Shown: in pieces, positions 1 to 9,687 of the stretch | How the letters are laid out: each line of letters opens with the position of its first letter | Position numbering within the stretch: position 1 is the first letter of the stretch | Origin: Streptomyces orinoci | GTDB lineage: Bacteria; Actinomycetota; Actinomycetes; Streptomycetales; Streptomycetaceae | Direction: 5' to 3' | Assembly: GCF_003121295.1 (NCBI RefSeq) | Contig: NZ_PHNC01000031.1 | Location: forward strand, 1,693,381-1,757,380 | DNA: 64,000 bases | The notes under the pieces: model-generated | What the model was told of the DNA's origin: nothing | The model's database searches: none | The model's input: only the letters and a program-made list of their open reading frames with translations | Program-made: the position numbers and the translations under genes

Positions 1-2
1 CC

Positions 3-889
<887 letters not shown>

Positions 890-893
<4 letters not shown>

Positions 894-1969
894 CCACTCC
901 CGTGACCGGCGCGGCCGCCCCCGCCGCCACCGCCTATCTGGACGTCCGCGACCTGCGGGTGCACTTCCCCACCGACGACGGACTGGTGAAGTCGGTGGAC
1001 GGGCTCTCCTTCCAGCTGGCCAAGGGCCGCACCCTGGGCATCGTCGGCGAGTCCGGTTCCGGCAAATCGGTCAGCTCGCTGGGCATCATGGGCCTGCACA
1101 CGGTGGGCCAGTACGGCCGCCGCAAGGCCAGGATCAGCGGTGAAATCCACTTCGACGGCAAGGAGTTGCTCACCGCCGACCCCGAGGAGGTGCGCCGGCT
1201 GCGCGGCCGCGAGATGGCGATGATCTTCCAGGACCCGCTGTCCGCCATGCACCCCTACTTCAGCGTCGGCCACCAGATCGCCGAGGCGTACCGGATCCAC
1301 CATGACGCGGACAAGAAGACCGCCCGCAAACGCGCCGTGGAGATGCTCGACCGGGTCGGCATCCCCCAGGCCGACCGCCGGGTGGACGACTACCCCCACC
1401 AGTTCTCCGGCGGCATGCGCCAGCGCGCCATGATCGCCATGGCGCTGGTCAACAACCCCAGCCTGCTGATCGCCGACGAGCCCACCACCGCCCTGGACGT
1501 CACCGTGCAGGCCCAGATCCTGGACCTGATCCGGGACCTGCAGAAGGAGTACGGCTCGGCGGTCATCATCATCACCCATGACCTGGGGGTGGTGGCCGAA
1601 CTGGCCGACGACATCCTGGTGATGTACGCCGGCCGCTGCATCGAGCGCGGACCGGCCGAGCAGGTCTTCTACCACCCCCAACACCCCTACACCTGGGGCC
1701 TGCTGGGCTCCATGCCGCGCATCGACCGGGCCCAGACCGAACGGCTGATCCCGGTCAAGGGCTCCCCGCCCAGCCTGATCAATGTCCCCGCCGGCTGCGC
1801 CTTCAACCCCCGCTGCCCCTACGCCGACAAGCCGGAGGGCGGACTCACCCGCACCCGGCGGCCCGAACTCGCCCCGGTGCCCGGCCAGGAGAACCACCAC
1901 GCCGCCTGCCATCTGCCACCCGGGGAGCGGACGCGGATCTGGACCGAAGAGATTGCCCCCAAGCTGTGA
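890..1969 (+). CDS. Peptide ABC transporter ATP-binding protein (DppD type)
   Basis: Cytoplasmic ATPase, first of two for the peptide importer. It has Walker A (GESGSGKS, about residue 55), the ABC signature FSGGMRQR (about 175), Walker B (LLIADEPTTALDV, about 195) and a C-terminal oligopeptide-transporter extension with the typical Cys-containing segment AGCAFNPRCPYA. Length (359 aa) is normal for the family. The GTG start overlaps the TGA of the permease (GTGA), and its own stop overlaps a possible GTG start of the second ATPase. The pair of ATPases is expected to work as a heterodimer. Confidence 0.95.
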
Positions 1970-1980
1970 AGGACCACAAG

Positions 1981-2997
1981 ATGAACGTCCCCCGGCAGCG
2001 GACCGAGACCCTGCTGAAGGTTGACGGCCTGGTCAAGCACTTCCCCATCCACAAGGGGCTGCTGCGCCGCCAGGTGGGCGCGGTGCGCGCGGTGGACGGG
2101 CTGAGCTTCGAGGTACGCGCCGGGGAGACCCTGGGCGTGGTGGGCGAGTCCGGCTGCGGCAAGTCCACCATGGGGCGGCTGGTCACCCGGCTGCTGGAAC
2201 CCACCGGCGGCAGCGTGGAGTTCGAGGGCCGGGACATCTCCCATCTGAGCGTGGGCGCCATGCGGCCGCTGCGCCGGGACATCCAGATGATCTTCCAGGA
2301 CCCGTACTCCTCGCTCAACCCCCGGCACACCGTGGGCACCATCGTCGGCGCCCCCTTCCGGCTCCAGGGCATCACCCCGGAGGGCGGGGTGAAGCGGGAG
2401 GTGCAGCGGCTGCTGGAACTGGTCGGCCTCAACCCCGAGCACTACAACCGCTATCCGCACGAATTCTCCGGCGGCCAGCGCCAGCGCATCGGCATCGCCC
2501 GCGCCCTGGCCCTCAAGCCCCGGCTGGTGGTGGCCGACGAGCCGGTCTCCGCCCTGGACGTCTCCATCCAGGCCCAGGTGGTCAATCTGCTGGACGACCT
2601 CCAGGACGAACTCGGCCTCACCTATGTCATCATCGCCCACGACCTCTCGGTGATCCGCCATGTCTCGGACCGCATCGCCGTGATGTACCTGGGCAAAGTG
2701 GTGGAACTGGCCGACCGCCAGGCGCTCTACGACAAACCCATGCACCCCTACACCAAGGCCCTGCTGTCCGCCGTGCCGGTGCCCGACCCCAAGCGGCGCG
2801 CCAAACGGGAGCGCATCCTGCTCAAGGGCGACGTCCCCTCACCGATCTCGCCGCCCGCCGGCTGCCGCTTCCACACCCGCTGCTGGAAGGCCACCGAGGT
2901 GTGCAGACAACAGGAGCCACCGCTGGCCGCGCTGGAGACGGGACACCGGGTGGCCTGCCACCACCCGGAGAACGCGCCGCAGGACAAAGCGAGTTGA
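1981..2997 (+). CDS. Peptide ABC transporter ATP-binding protein (DppF type)
   Basis: Second ATPase of the importer: Walker A GESGCGKS, signature FSGGQRQR, Walker B LVVADEPVSALDV, and the C-terminal oligopeptide-transporter extension (AGCRFHTRCWKA). I chose the ATG because GAAGGA sits 7 nt upstream; a GTG at 1966 that overlaps the previous stop (GTGA) is in frame and would add five residues. It closes the operon; a secreted peptidase gene follows in the same direction after about 75 nt, which fits a role in peptide scavenging, though co-transcription is not shown. Confidence 0.93.
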   Translation: MNVPRQRTETLLKVDGLVKHFPIHKGLLRRQVGAVRAVDGLSFEVRAGETLGVVGESGCGKSTMGRLVTRLLEPTGGSVEFEGRDISHLSVGAMRPLRRDIQMIFQDPYSSLNPRHTVGTIVGAPFRLQGITPEGGVKREVQRLLELVGLNPEHYNRYPHEFSGGQRQRIGIARALALKPRLVVADEPVSALDVSIQAQVVNLLDDLQDELGLTYVIIAHDLSVIRHVSDRIAVMYLGKVVELADRQALYDKPMHPYTKALLSAVPVPDPKRRAKRERILLKGDVPSPISPPAGCRFHTRCWKATEVCRQQEPPLAALETGHRVACHHPENAPQDKAS

Positions 2998-3072
2998 GGG
3001 AAGTACGGGCATGAGGTGACGGGAGAGGGGGCAGATTCCGCACGTCCGTCAACGCCATCGAAGGGACGTACG

Positions 3073-4518
3073 GTGCGACCCAAACCCGCTCGCTCGCTCA
3101 CCACCGCACTGAGAACGCGCTCCACCAGGCTGCTGGCCATCGGTGTGGCGGTGGCCTCGGCCGGGGTGATCTCGGCCGGCCCCACCGCCCCCGCCGGCCA
3201 CCACCCCACGCCCGGCGCGCCCGGCGTCGGCGACCCGTACTTCCCCCACCTCGGCAACGGCGGCTTCTCCGTGGCCCACTACGACCTGGACATCGGCTAT
3301 GCCCCCGACAGCGGCCGGCTGGACGGCCGCACCACGGTAAGGGCCCGCGCCACCCAGGACCTCTCCCGCTTCGACCTGGACCTCCAGCAGCTCACCGTCA
3401 GCTCCGTCCAAGTGGACGGCCACCGGGCCGCGTTCACCCGGCAGGGCGACGAACTGGTCATCACCCCCCGGCACTTCATCCCCAAGGGACGGTCCTTCAC
3501 CACCACCGTCATCTACGGCGGCATACCCCAGCCGCTCAGCGGCCCCATAGTCTTCGGCTCCAAATACGGCTGGATGAAGACCAAGACCGGCGTCTTTGTG
3601 GCCTGCGAGCCCAATGCCGCCTCCACCTGGTTCCCGGCCAGCGACCACCCCTCCGAGAAGGCCACCTTCGACATCACCGTCACCGCCCCCAAGGGCCTGA
3701 CCGCGGTCTCCAACGGACGGCTGGTCTCCACCCGGAACCGGGGCGGCAGCACCGTCACCCACTGGCGGGAGAGCCGCCCCATGGCCACCTATCTGGCCAC
3801 CGCCACCATCGGCAGAATGGACGTCCGCACCGGCCGCACCCCCGGCGGCATCCCCGTCTACACCGCCATCGACCCCACCCTGCCCAATCCGCGCAAGGTG
3901 GACGTCTTCGGACTGACCTCCGAGATCACCGACTACTGGTCCAAGGTCTTCGGCCCCTATCCCTTCGAGGAGACCGGGGCCATCGTCGATGGCATGCCGG
4001 ATGCCGGGTTCTCCCTGGAGACCCAGTCCAAGCCCATCTACTCGGCGGTGCGCAGCGAGACCACCATCGCCCATGAGCTGGCCCACCAGTGGTTCGGCGA
4101 TTCGGTCTCGGTACGGCAGTGGAAGGACATCTGGCTCAACGAGGGCTTCGCCACCTACGCCCAGTGGCTGTGGGACGAGCACAAGGGGCGGCGCACCGCC
4201 CATGACGCCTTCCGGAGTGCGTACGACTCCATCAAGCCCGAGGACCCCTTCTGGAAGATCGACGTGGCCGACCCCCAGCGGGACACCATGTTCGCCGACG
4301 CGGTCTATGAGCGCGGGGCGATGGCCCTCCAGGCCCTGCGGGAGCGGATCGGCGACCGGGACTTCTTCCGGCTGCTGCCGCAGTGGACGGCCCGGCACCG
4401 CTATGGCAACGCGAGCGTCGGCGAGTTCATCGCGCTGGCCGAGAAGGTGTCGGGGCAGCGGCTGGGTGACCTCTTCCACACCTGGCTCTCCCAGCGGGGG
4501 AAGCCGGCGCTGGGCTAG
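3073..4518 (+). CDS. Secreted M1-family zinc metallopeptidase (aminopeptidase N-like)
   Basis: Gluzincin aminopeptidase that removes N-terminal residues from peptides outside the cell. The zinc site is complete: HELAH (His334, Glu335, His338) followed 18 residues later by Glu357 in LNEGFATY. An N-terminal basic stretch followed by a hydrophobic core (about residues 15-40) is a Sec signal peptide. At about 481 aa it is a short M1 protein lacking the C-terminal HEAT-like domain of PepN, as in other secreted Streptomyces M1 enzymes. The GTG start at 3073 is preceded by AAGGGA; an in-frame ATG at 3016 would add a non-coding-like 19-residue leader. Confidence 0.9.
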   Translation: MRPKPARSLTTALRTRSTRLLAIGVAVASAGVISAGPTAPAGHHPTPGAPGVGDPYFPHLGNGGFSVAHYDLDIGYAPDSGRLDGRTTVRARATQDLSRFDLDLQQLTVSSVQVDGHRAAFTRQGDELVITPRHFIPKGRSFTTTVIYGGIPQPLSGPIVFGSKYGWMKTKTGVFVACEPNAASTWFPASDHPSEKATFDITVTAPKGLTAVSNGRLVSTRNRGGSTVTHWRESRPMATYLATATIGRMDVRTGRTPGGIPVYTAIDPTLPNPRKVDVFGLTSEITDYWSKVFGPYPFEETGAIVDGMPDAGFSLETQSKPIYSAVRSETTIAHELAHQWFGDSVSVRQWKDIWLNEGFATYAQWLWDEHKGRRTAHDAFRSAYDSIKPEDPFWKIDVADPQRDTMFADAVYERGAMALQALRERIGDRDFFRLLPQWTARHRYGNASVGEFIALAEKVSGQRLGDLFHTWLSQRGKPALG

Positions 4519-4585
4519 GCGGCCACAGGGGGCGCGCGGCCGGCCGCAATGCACCCGCACTGTCCGCCACGCGTAAGAATGTCGC

Positions 4586-5245
4586 GTGCTCTCCGATCTG
4601 TTCAGTCCCTCCGTCCAGCACTGGCTGGACATCGCCGGGATCTTTGTCTTCGCCATATCCGGCGCGCTGCTGGGTGTGCGCAAGAACTTCGACGTCTTCG
4701 GCATGGCCGTACTGGCCGAGGTCACCGCGCTGGGCGGCGGACTGTTCCGGGATCTGGTCATCGGCGCGGTGCCGCCGGCCGCCTTCACCGACCTCGGCTA
4801 CTTCCTGACCCCGCTGCTGGCCACCCTGATCGTCTTCTTCCTGCACCCCGAGGTGGAGCGGATCACCACCGCGGTGGGCGTCTTCGACGCGGCGGGCCTG
4901 GGGCTGTTCTGTGTGACCGGCACGGTCAAGGCGTACTCCCATGGCCTGGGTCTGACCCAGTCCGCGACCCTGGGCCTGGCCACCGCCGTGGGCGGGGGCG
5001 TACTGCGCGACGTCCTCGCCCATGAGGTGCCCTCGCTGCTGCGCTGGGACCGCGATCTGTACGCGGTGCCGGCGATGGTGGGCGCGGCCATCGCGGCGGT
5101 GATGATCCGCTTCCATGCGCTGCACGGTCCCACCAACGCGGTGCCCGTCCTCACCGCCTTCTCGCTGCGGCTGCTCGCCATGCGGTTCAACCTGCGGGCG
5201 CCGAGGGCCTGGCATCGCAGGAGCCGGGCGGTGGAGGAGGTGTGA
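4586..5245 (+). CDS. TRIC-type cation channel family protein (former UPF0126)
   Basis: Integral membrane protein of 219 aa with about seven hydrophobic segments and the two internal repeats of the prokaryotic TRIC family, each carrying a glycine-rich motif (GGGLFRDLV and VGGGVLRDVL). Family members form trimeric cation-permeable channels; the physiological role in bacteria is not settled. The GTG start lies only 5 nt after a possible -10 box (TAAGAAT, 4574-4580) with no Shine-Dalgarno sequence, which suggests a leaderless transcript. It converges on the decarboxylase-like gene, and its TGA touches a triple 18-bp repeat. Confidence 0.9.
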   Translation: MLSDLFSPSVQHWLDIAGIFVFAISGALLGVRKNFDVFGMAVLAEVTALGGGLFRDLVIGAVPPAAFTDLGYFLTPLLATLIVFFLHPEVERITTAVGVFDAAGLGLFCVTGTVKAYSHGLGLTQSATLGLATAVGGGVLRDVLAHEVPSLLRWDRDLYAVPAMVGAAIAAVMIRFHALHGPTNAVPVLTAFSLRLLAMRFNLRAPRAWHRRSRAVEEV

Positions 5246-5297
5246 GATCACTTGCCGGTCCGAGATCACTGACCGGCCTGAGATCACTTGCCGACCG
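5244..5297. repeat. Three tandem 18-bp repeats at a convergent gene junction
   Basis: Units 5244-5261, 5262-5279 and 5280-5297 share GAGATCACTTGCCGGTCC with few changes. The third contains the TGA of the minus-strand decarboxylase-like gene; the other two place further in-frame TGA codons 18 and 36 nt downstream. The first overlaps the end of the TRIC gene. Confidence 0.9.
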
Positions 5298-5724
5298 GCA
5301 GCAGCCCCCGCTCCGCGAAGACCTTCTTCGCCACAAAGGTGGCGTTCAGTGCCTTGGGAATGCCGCAGTAGACCGCCGAGTGCAGCAGGGCCTCCACCAC
5401 CTGCTCCGGAGTCAGCCCCACATTGAGCGCTCCGTTCACATGCACCTCCAGCTGCGCCTCGCAACCGCCCAGCGCGGTCAGCATGCCGAGGGTGACCAGC
5501 TGCCGGTCGCGCGGCGCCAGCCCGGGGCGGTCGTAGATCTCGCCGAAGGCCCAGGAAATGATCTGGTTGCCCAGCTCCGGGTTGATGTCGGCCATGGCGT
5601 CCACCACCCGCTGGCCGGCCTCCCCGTCCACGTGCTTGAGCACCTGAAGGCCGCGCTCGAAGCGCGCCTGGCGGGCGTCGTCGATGGTGTTCTGGCTGCT
5701 GTTCTCGTTGATCGCGTCGTTCAT
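5284..5724 (-). CDS. Carboxymuconolactone decarboxylase (CMD/AhpD-like) family protein
   Basis: Small all-helical CMD-fold protein of 146 aa. The core ALGGCEAQLEVHVNGALNVG followed by VVEALLHSAVYCGIPKALNA matches the 4-carboxymuconolactone decarboxylase branch (Glu and His of the ExxxH motif present, no CxxC pair as in AhpD). The true substrate is unknown; many such stand-alone genes are stress-regulated. The start ATG lies 7 nt after a -10 box in a MerR-style promoter and has no Shine-Dalgarno, so the mRNA is probably leaderless. Its stop lies in a triple 18-bp repeat with backup stops. Confidence 0.85.
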   Translation of the reverse strand: MNDAINENSSQNTIDDARQARFERGLQVLKHVDGEAGQRVVDAMADINPELGNQIISWAFGEIYDRPGLAPRDRQLVTLGMLTALGGCEAQLEVHVNGALNVGLTPEQVVEALLHSAVYCGIPKALNATFVAKKVFAERGLLPVGK

Positions 5725-5730
5725 GGGAGA

Positions 5731-5761
5731 GACGCTAGATGTTGGAGTTGACTCCAATGCA
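5731..5761 (-). promoter_or_regulatory. MerR-type promoter with operator in a 19-bp spacer, leaderless start
   Basis: Read on the minus strand there is a -35 TTGCAT, a 19-bp spacer and a -10 TAGCGT, followed by 7 nt and the ATG of the CMD gene. A perfect 7-bp inverted repeat TTGGAGT/ACTCCAA (5742-5757, 2-nt centre) sits inside the spacer. An over-long spacer holding a dyad is the hallmark of MerR-family activated promoters. No merR gene is adjacent. Confidence 0.65.
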
Positions 5762-5811
5762 AACCCGCGGGGGACTGGCCGGGCGAGCCGGCTCGTAGAA
5801 TCGTGCCCACC

Positions 5812-6981
5812 ATGGCCTACCTCGACCACGCCGCCACCACTCCGATGCTGCCGGAGGCGGTGCAGGCGATGACCGCCCAGCTCGCCGTCGCCGGAAACGC
5901 CTCCTCCCTGCACGCCGCGGGGCGCCGGGCGCGCCGCACCGTCGAGGAGGCCCGGGAATCCCTCGCGGCCTCGCTCGGCGCCCGCCCCAGCGAGGTGGTG
6001 TTCACCGCGGGCGGCACCGAGGCGGACAACCTCGCCGTCAAGGGCCTGTACTGGGCCCGGCGGGCCGCCGACCCGGCCCGTACCCGGGTGCTGTCCAGCC
6101 CGGTGGAGCACCATGCCGTGCTGGACGCGGTGCACTGGCTGGCCGAGCACGAGGGCGCCACGGTGGAGTACCTGCCGGTGGACGGCCATGGCCGGGTGCA
6201 CCCGGACGCGCTGCGCGAGGCGATAGAACGCGACCCGGACGATGTGGCCCTGGCCACCGTGATGTGGGCCAACAACGAGATCGGCACCGTGATGCCGGTG
6301 CGCCAACTCGCCGAGGTGGCCGCCGAGTTCGGCATCCCGCTGCACGCCGACGCGGTGCAGGCGGTCGGCCAGCTGGAGGTGGACTTCGCGGCCAGCGGCC
6401 TGGCGGCGCTCACCGTCAGCGGCCACAAGATCGGCGGCCCCTATGGCATCGGCGCCCTGCTGCTGGGACGGCAGTACGAGCCGGTGCCGCTGCTGCACGG
6501 CGGCGGCCAGGAGCGGCAGGTCCGCTCCGGCACCCTGGATGTGCCCGCCATCGCCGCCTTCGCGGTGGCCGGCGCGCTGGCCACCGAGCGGCGGGCGGAC
6601 TTCGCCCGGGAGATCGGCGCCCTGCGCGACGGGCTGATCGAGGGCGTACGGGCGGCCGTACCCGACGCGGTGCTCGGCGGCGATCCGGACCCGGCGGGCC
6701 GGCTGCCCGCCAACGCCCACTTCTCCTTCCCCGGCTGCGAGGGCGACTCCCTGCTGCTGCTGCTGGACGCCCAGGGCATCGAGTGCTCCACCGGCTCCGC
6801 CTGCACCGCGGGCGTGGCCCAGCCCAGCCATGTGGTCCTGGCCACCGGCACCGACCCCGACCTGGCCCGGGGCACCCTGCGGTTCTCCCTCGGCCACACC
6901 TCCACCGAGGAGGATGTCCGGGCCGTGTCGGAGGCCATCGGCCCGGTGGTGGCCCGCGCCCGCAACGCCGGCCTGAGCTAG
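5812..6981 (+). CDS. Cysteine desulfurase (NifS/IscS family)
   Basis: PLP enzyme that moves sulfur from cysteine to an active-site Cys persulfide. The PLP lysine is Lys206 in SGHKIGGPYGIG and the nucleophile is Cys331 in STGSACTAG; the start MAYLDHAATTP is typical. The next gene is mnmA, the thiouridylase that needs this sulfur, so it most likely supplies sulfur to tRNA thiolation (and perhaps other acceptors). A TAGAAT -10 box ends 10 nt before the ATG and there is no clear Shine-Dalgarno; an in-frame GTG at 5803 is less likely because it is next to the -10. Confidence 0.93.
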   Translation: MAYLDHAATTPMLPEAVQAMTAQLAVAGNASSLHAAGRRARRTVEEARESLAASLGARPSEVVFTAGGTEADNLAVKGLYWARRAADPARTRVLSSPVEHHAVLDAVHWLAEHEGATVEYLPVDGHGRVHPDALREAIERDPDDVALATVMWANNEIGTVMPVRQLAEVAAEFGIPLHADAVQAVGQLEVDFAASGLAALTVSGHKIGGPYGIGALLLGRQYEPVPLLHGGGQERQVRSGTLDVPAIAAFAVAGALATERRADFAREIGALRDGLIEGVRAAVPDAVLGGDPDPAGRLPANAHFSFPGCEGDSLLLLLDAQGIECSTGSACTAGVAQPSHVVLATGTDPDLARGTLRFSLGHTSTEEDVRAVSEAIGPVVARARNAGLS

Positions 6982-6998
6982 GCGGCCCCGTCAGACGC

Positions 6999-7073
6999 CA
7001 TCAGGGGCGCGGGGAACTGTCCGATATGCGGCTCCGCCGCGTGGGCGCGACCAGCCACCCGGCCACCCGCACA
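6999..7073 (+). repeat. Dispersed intergenic repeat, long form (copy A)
   Basis: About 75 bp starting CATCAGGGGCGCGGGGAACT and containing the small hairpin GCGGCTCCGCCGC, then GTGGGCGCGACCAGCC. Further copies occur at 28312-28386, 28469-28543 (inverted), 32799-32872 and, as a short form, at 21297-21349 (inverted). Confidence 0.85.
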
Positions 7074-7103
7074 TGAAACGCAACCGGAAACGTGGGGCTC
7101 CAA

Positions 7104-7119
7104 GGCCCCGCACGGGGCC
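7104..7119 (+). terminator. GC hairpin before mnmA
   Basis: Perfect stem GGCCCCG/CGGGGCC with a 2-nt CA loop and no U tract, as is common in Streptomyces. It precedes the mnmA -10 box (TACCCT, 7123-7128), so it could end transcription from the cysteine desulfurase gene. Confidence 0.45.
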
Positions 7120-7137
7120 CCGTACCCTGGAGAGACC

Positions 7138-8295
7138 ATGACGACTGACTTCCCCGGTGCACCCGACCTCTCCGCCCCCCGCGAGGGAAAGCCCCTCCGT
7201 GTGCTCGCCGCCATGTCCGGCGGCGTGGACTCCGCCGTGGCCGCCGCCCGCGCCGTAGAGGCCGGCCATGAGGTGACCGGTGTCCACCTGGCGCTCTCGG
7301 CGAACCCCCAGTCCTTCCGCACCGGGGCCCGTGGCTGCTGCACCATCGAGGACTCCCGGGACGCCCGCCGCGCCGCCGACGTCATCGGCATCCCCTTCTA
7401 CTGCTGGGACCTGGCCGACCGCTTCCGTGAGGATGTGGTCGAGGACTTCATCGCCGAGTACCAGGCGGGCCGCACCCCCAACCCCTGCCTCCGCTGCAAC
7501 GAGAAGATCAAGTTCGCCGCGCTGCTGGACAAGGCGCTGGCCCTCGGCTTCGACGCGGTCTGCACCGGCCACTACGCCACCATCGTGGTCAACCAGGACG
7601 GCACCCGCGAGCTGCACCGCGCCTCCGACATGGCCAAGGACCAGTCCTATGTCCTCGGCGTACTGGACGAGAAGCAGCTGGCGCACGCCATGTTCCCGCT
7701 CGGCGACACCCTCACCACCAAGGAGGAGATCCGCGCCGAGGCGGAGCGCCGCGGCCTGGCGGTCGCCAAGAAGCCGGACAGCCACGACATCTGCTTTATC
7801 GCCGACGGCGACACCCAGGGCTTCCTGGCCGCCCGCCTGGGCAAGGCGGAGGGCGACATCGTGGACGAGTCCGGCAGCAAGGTCGGCACCCACCAGGGCG
7901 CCTACGGCTTCACCATCGGCCAGCGCAAGGGCCTGCGGATCGGCCACCCCGCGCCGGACGGCAAGCCGCGCTATGTCCTGGACATCTCCCCGGTGAACAA
8001 CACCGTCACCGTCGGCCCGGCCGAGTCCCTGAGCGTCACCGCCCTCACCGCCATCAGGCCCCGCTGGTGCGGCACCGCCCCGTCCGGCCCGGGCCAGTAC
8101 ACCGCCCAGCTGCGCGCCCACGGCGGCGAGACCGCGGTCACCGCCGAGCTGGTCGGCGACGAACTGAAGGTCTCCTTCACCGAGCCGGTCCGCGGCGTCG
8201 CCCCCGGCCAGGCCATCGTCCTCTACGACGGCACCCGCGTGGTCGGCTCGGCCACCATCGCGGCCACGGAGCGGGCGGGGGCCCTCAGCGGCTGA
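7138..8295 (+). CDS. mnmA: tRNA-specific 2-thiouridylase MnmA
   Basis: Adds sulfur at C2 of the wobble uridine (U34) of tRNA-Lys/Glu/Gln using ATP and a persulfide donor. The PP-loop SGGVDS is at residues 27-32; the catalytic cysteine pair is Cys120 in NPCLRCNEKIKF and Cys219 in SHDICFI. At 385 aa it is full length. The ATG follows a TACCCT -10 box by 9 nt with GGAGAG between, so the leader is absent or extremely short. It stands just after the cysteine desulfurase gene, its likely sulfur source, and converges with the barstar gene 19 nt downstream. Confidence 0.96.
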   Translation: MTTDFPGAPDLSAPREGKPLRVLAAMSGGVDSAVAAARAVEAGHEVTGVHLALSANPQSFRTGARGCCTIEDSRDARRAADVIGIPFYCWDLADRFREDVVEDFIAEYQAGRTPNPCLRCNEKIKFAALLDKALALGFDAVCTGHYATIVVNQDGTRELHRASDMAKDQSYVLGVLDEKQLAHAMFPLGDTLTTKEEIRAEAERRGLAVAKKPDSHDICFIADGDTQGFLAARLGKAEGDIVDESGSKVGTHQGAYGFTIGQRKGLRIGHPAPDGKPRYVLDISPVNNTVTVGPAESLSVTALTAIRPRWCGTAPSGPGQYTAQLRAHGGETAVTAELVGDELKVSFTEPVRGVAPGQAIVLYDGTRVVGSATIAATERAGALSG

Positions 8296-8314
8296 GGCAA
8301 AGGGGGCCGGCCTC

Positions 8315-9478
8315 TCAAGCGAGGACCACCGTGGCCCCATGCCGTTCAAGCAGTCGCACGATGTCCTCGAAGTAGGAGAGGCCCCCTTCCCCGGAACCGG
8401 ATACGGCATCCGCCGGCACCCGGCGCGCGATATGGGCGTCGTGCCAGATCAGGGTGAAGGGAGGCACCACACCGAATCCGCCGCACAGGCAGTCGCGGAA
8501 CGCGTTCCACTCCCGTCCGAAGTACTTTCCGGGGCCGAGCAGCGCCTCGGCCATGGCGCAGTGGAGCCCGGGTACGTCCGTGACAAATCTGCCGTCAAGG
8601 TGGTGCACGCCCCCGGACCGGTCGGGGCGCCGGCCGCTCAGGCCGGTGGCCGTCAGCTCCAGCCACTCGTTCCGCCCCTGCTCGCCATAGGGAGCCCACT
8701 GGTTCGGGGCCGTAGGAATTCCCCGGTACCAGGTCTCCCAGACCTTGCGGGCGATCAGCGAGGGCCGGTTGTCGCCGCCGTCGGTGAGCGTGATGTCGAG
8801 CAGGGTGCCCCCGAGTACCGATGGCCGCGCCCCGGTGATATCCAGACCGGCGTAATGGCGGTACATCACCCGGCCGTTGCCGTCCAGCGCCCACAACTGC
8901 ACCCGGTCCCCGGCCCACTTGCGCGGCCCGCGCAGCACAGCGAGCAAGGGCTCCGCGGCCTCGCAGCCGATGAGCTCCAGGGGGAACACCGGCGGATCCG
9001 CACGCGGCCCGGACAGGCCGTCCACTCCCAGGCAGGACCCCAGGGCGCGGGCGCTTTGGGCGGACAACTCGAACCGCGGTGACGGTGGCAAGGCTCCTGA
9101 CCACCCCTCGTCCTCTTCGACGCCGGATCCCACGATCACGTCCACCAACGCCGGATCGGCCCGGCTGGGGCGGTGGGCGAGGACCACGGTGTCCACCAGG
9201 TTCCACCACTGCACCGGGCGCTCCTGGTCCCAGATCTCGACGCAGACATCCCCCAGCTGCCGGGTCGCCTTCCCGCCCGGAGCGAGAGCGTCGCGCAATG
9301 GCCCCGCGGGAGCGCATCCCCGGAGAGTCAGCACCTCACGCGGCGGTGGCACCTTGTCCATGAAGAGGCCCTCCACATCCGCGCACCGCCCCCAGAACCG
9401 CTCCTCGCCGTCCTCGTCCTCGCGAACCAGGAGGTACTTGACCGGGAAGGCCCGGTCCCAGACGGCGTGTTCTTCCAT
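8315..9478 (-). CDS. Large protein with C-terminal barstar (RNase-inhibitor) domain
   Basis: 387 aa. The last 90 residues (297-387) fit the barstar fold: LDGRFVTDVPGLHCAMAEAL, then YFGREWNAFRDCLCG (319-333), a Pro/Phe-rich strand and a C-terminal helix and strand. Barstar inhibits barnase through this helix; here the second key Asp (Asp329) is kept but the first is Asn325 and the Trp between them is Arg328. Residues 1-295 are not recognised. The ATG is chosen because GGAGG lies 9 nt upstream. No secreted barnase-type RNase gene is adjacent, so it may be an orphan immunity protein or have another binding partner. Confidence 0.75.
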   Translation of the reverse strand: MEEHAVWDRAFPVKYLLVREDEDGEERFWGRCADVEGLFMDKVPPPREVLTLRGCAPAGPLRDALAPGGKATRQLGDVCVEIWDQERPVQWWNLVDTVVLAHRPSRADPALVDVIVGSGVEEDEGWSGALPPSPRFELSAQSARALGSCLGVDGLSGPRADPPVFPLELIGCEAAEPLLAVLRGPRKWAGDRVQLWALDGNGRVMYRHYAGLDITGARPSVLGGTLLDITLTDGGDNRPSLIARKVWETWYRGIPTAPNQWAPYGEQGRNEWLELTATGLSGRRPDRSGGVHHLDGRFVTDVPGLHCAMAEALLGPGKYFGREWNAFRDCLCGGFGVVPPFTLIWHDAHIARRVPADAVSGSGEGGLSYFEDIVRLLERHGATVVLA

Positions 9479-9687
9479 TCGCGACAACCTCCGCATCACC
9501 GGACGACACTTCGGGCTCACGATACGGGGCGGCCCGGCCGGCGCTCCGTGCCATACGCACTGCCGAGCGCCGGGGGCGCGAGGCCGCGGTGCGTGCTCCA
9601 GCCGGACCGCACCAGCTGGTGACTGCCCGAATTCGGATTGAAACACTGGGGATTGTGAGCGCCGGTACCCGGCAGGAAGGGTTTGCC

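Noticed and set aside
1966..1980. GTG at 1966 as start of the second ABC ATPase
   Set aside because: It overlaps the previous stop, but the ATG at 1981 has GAAGGA at the proper distance; kept only as an alternative.
6982..7137. Possible tRNA or small RNA gene between the cysteine desulfurase gene and mnmA
   Set aside because: The structure there is explained by the dispersed repeat and a GC hairpin; no tRNA arms or T-loop consensus is seen.
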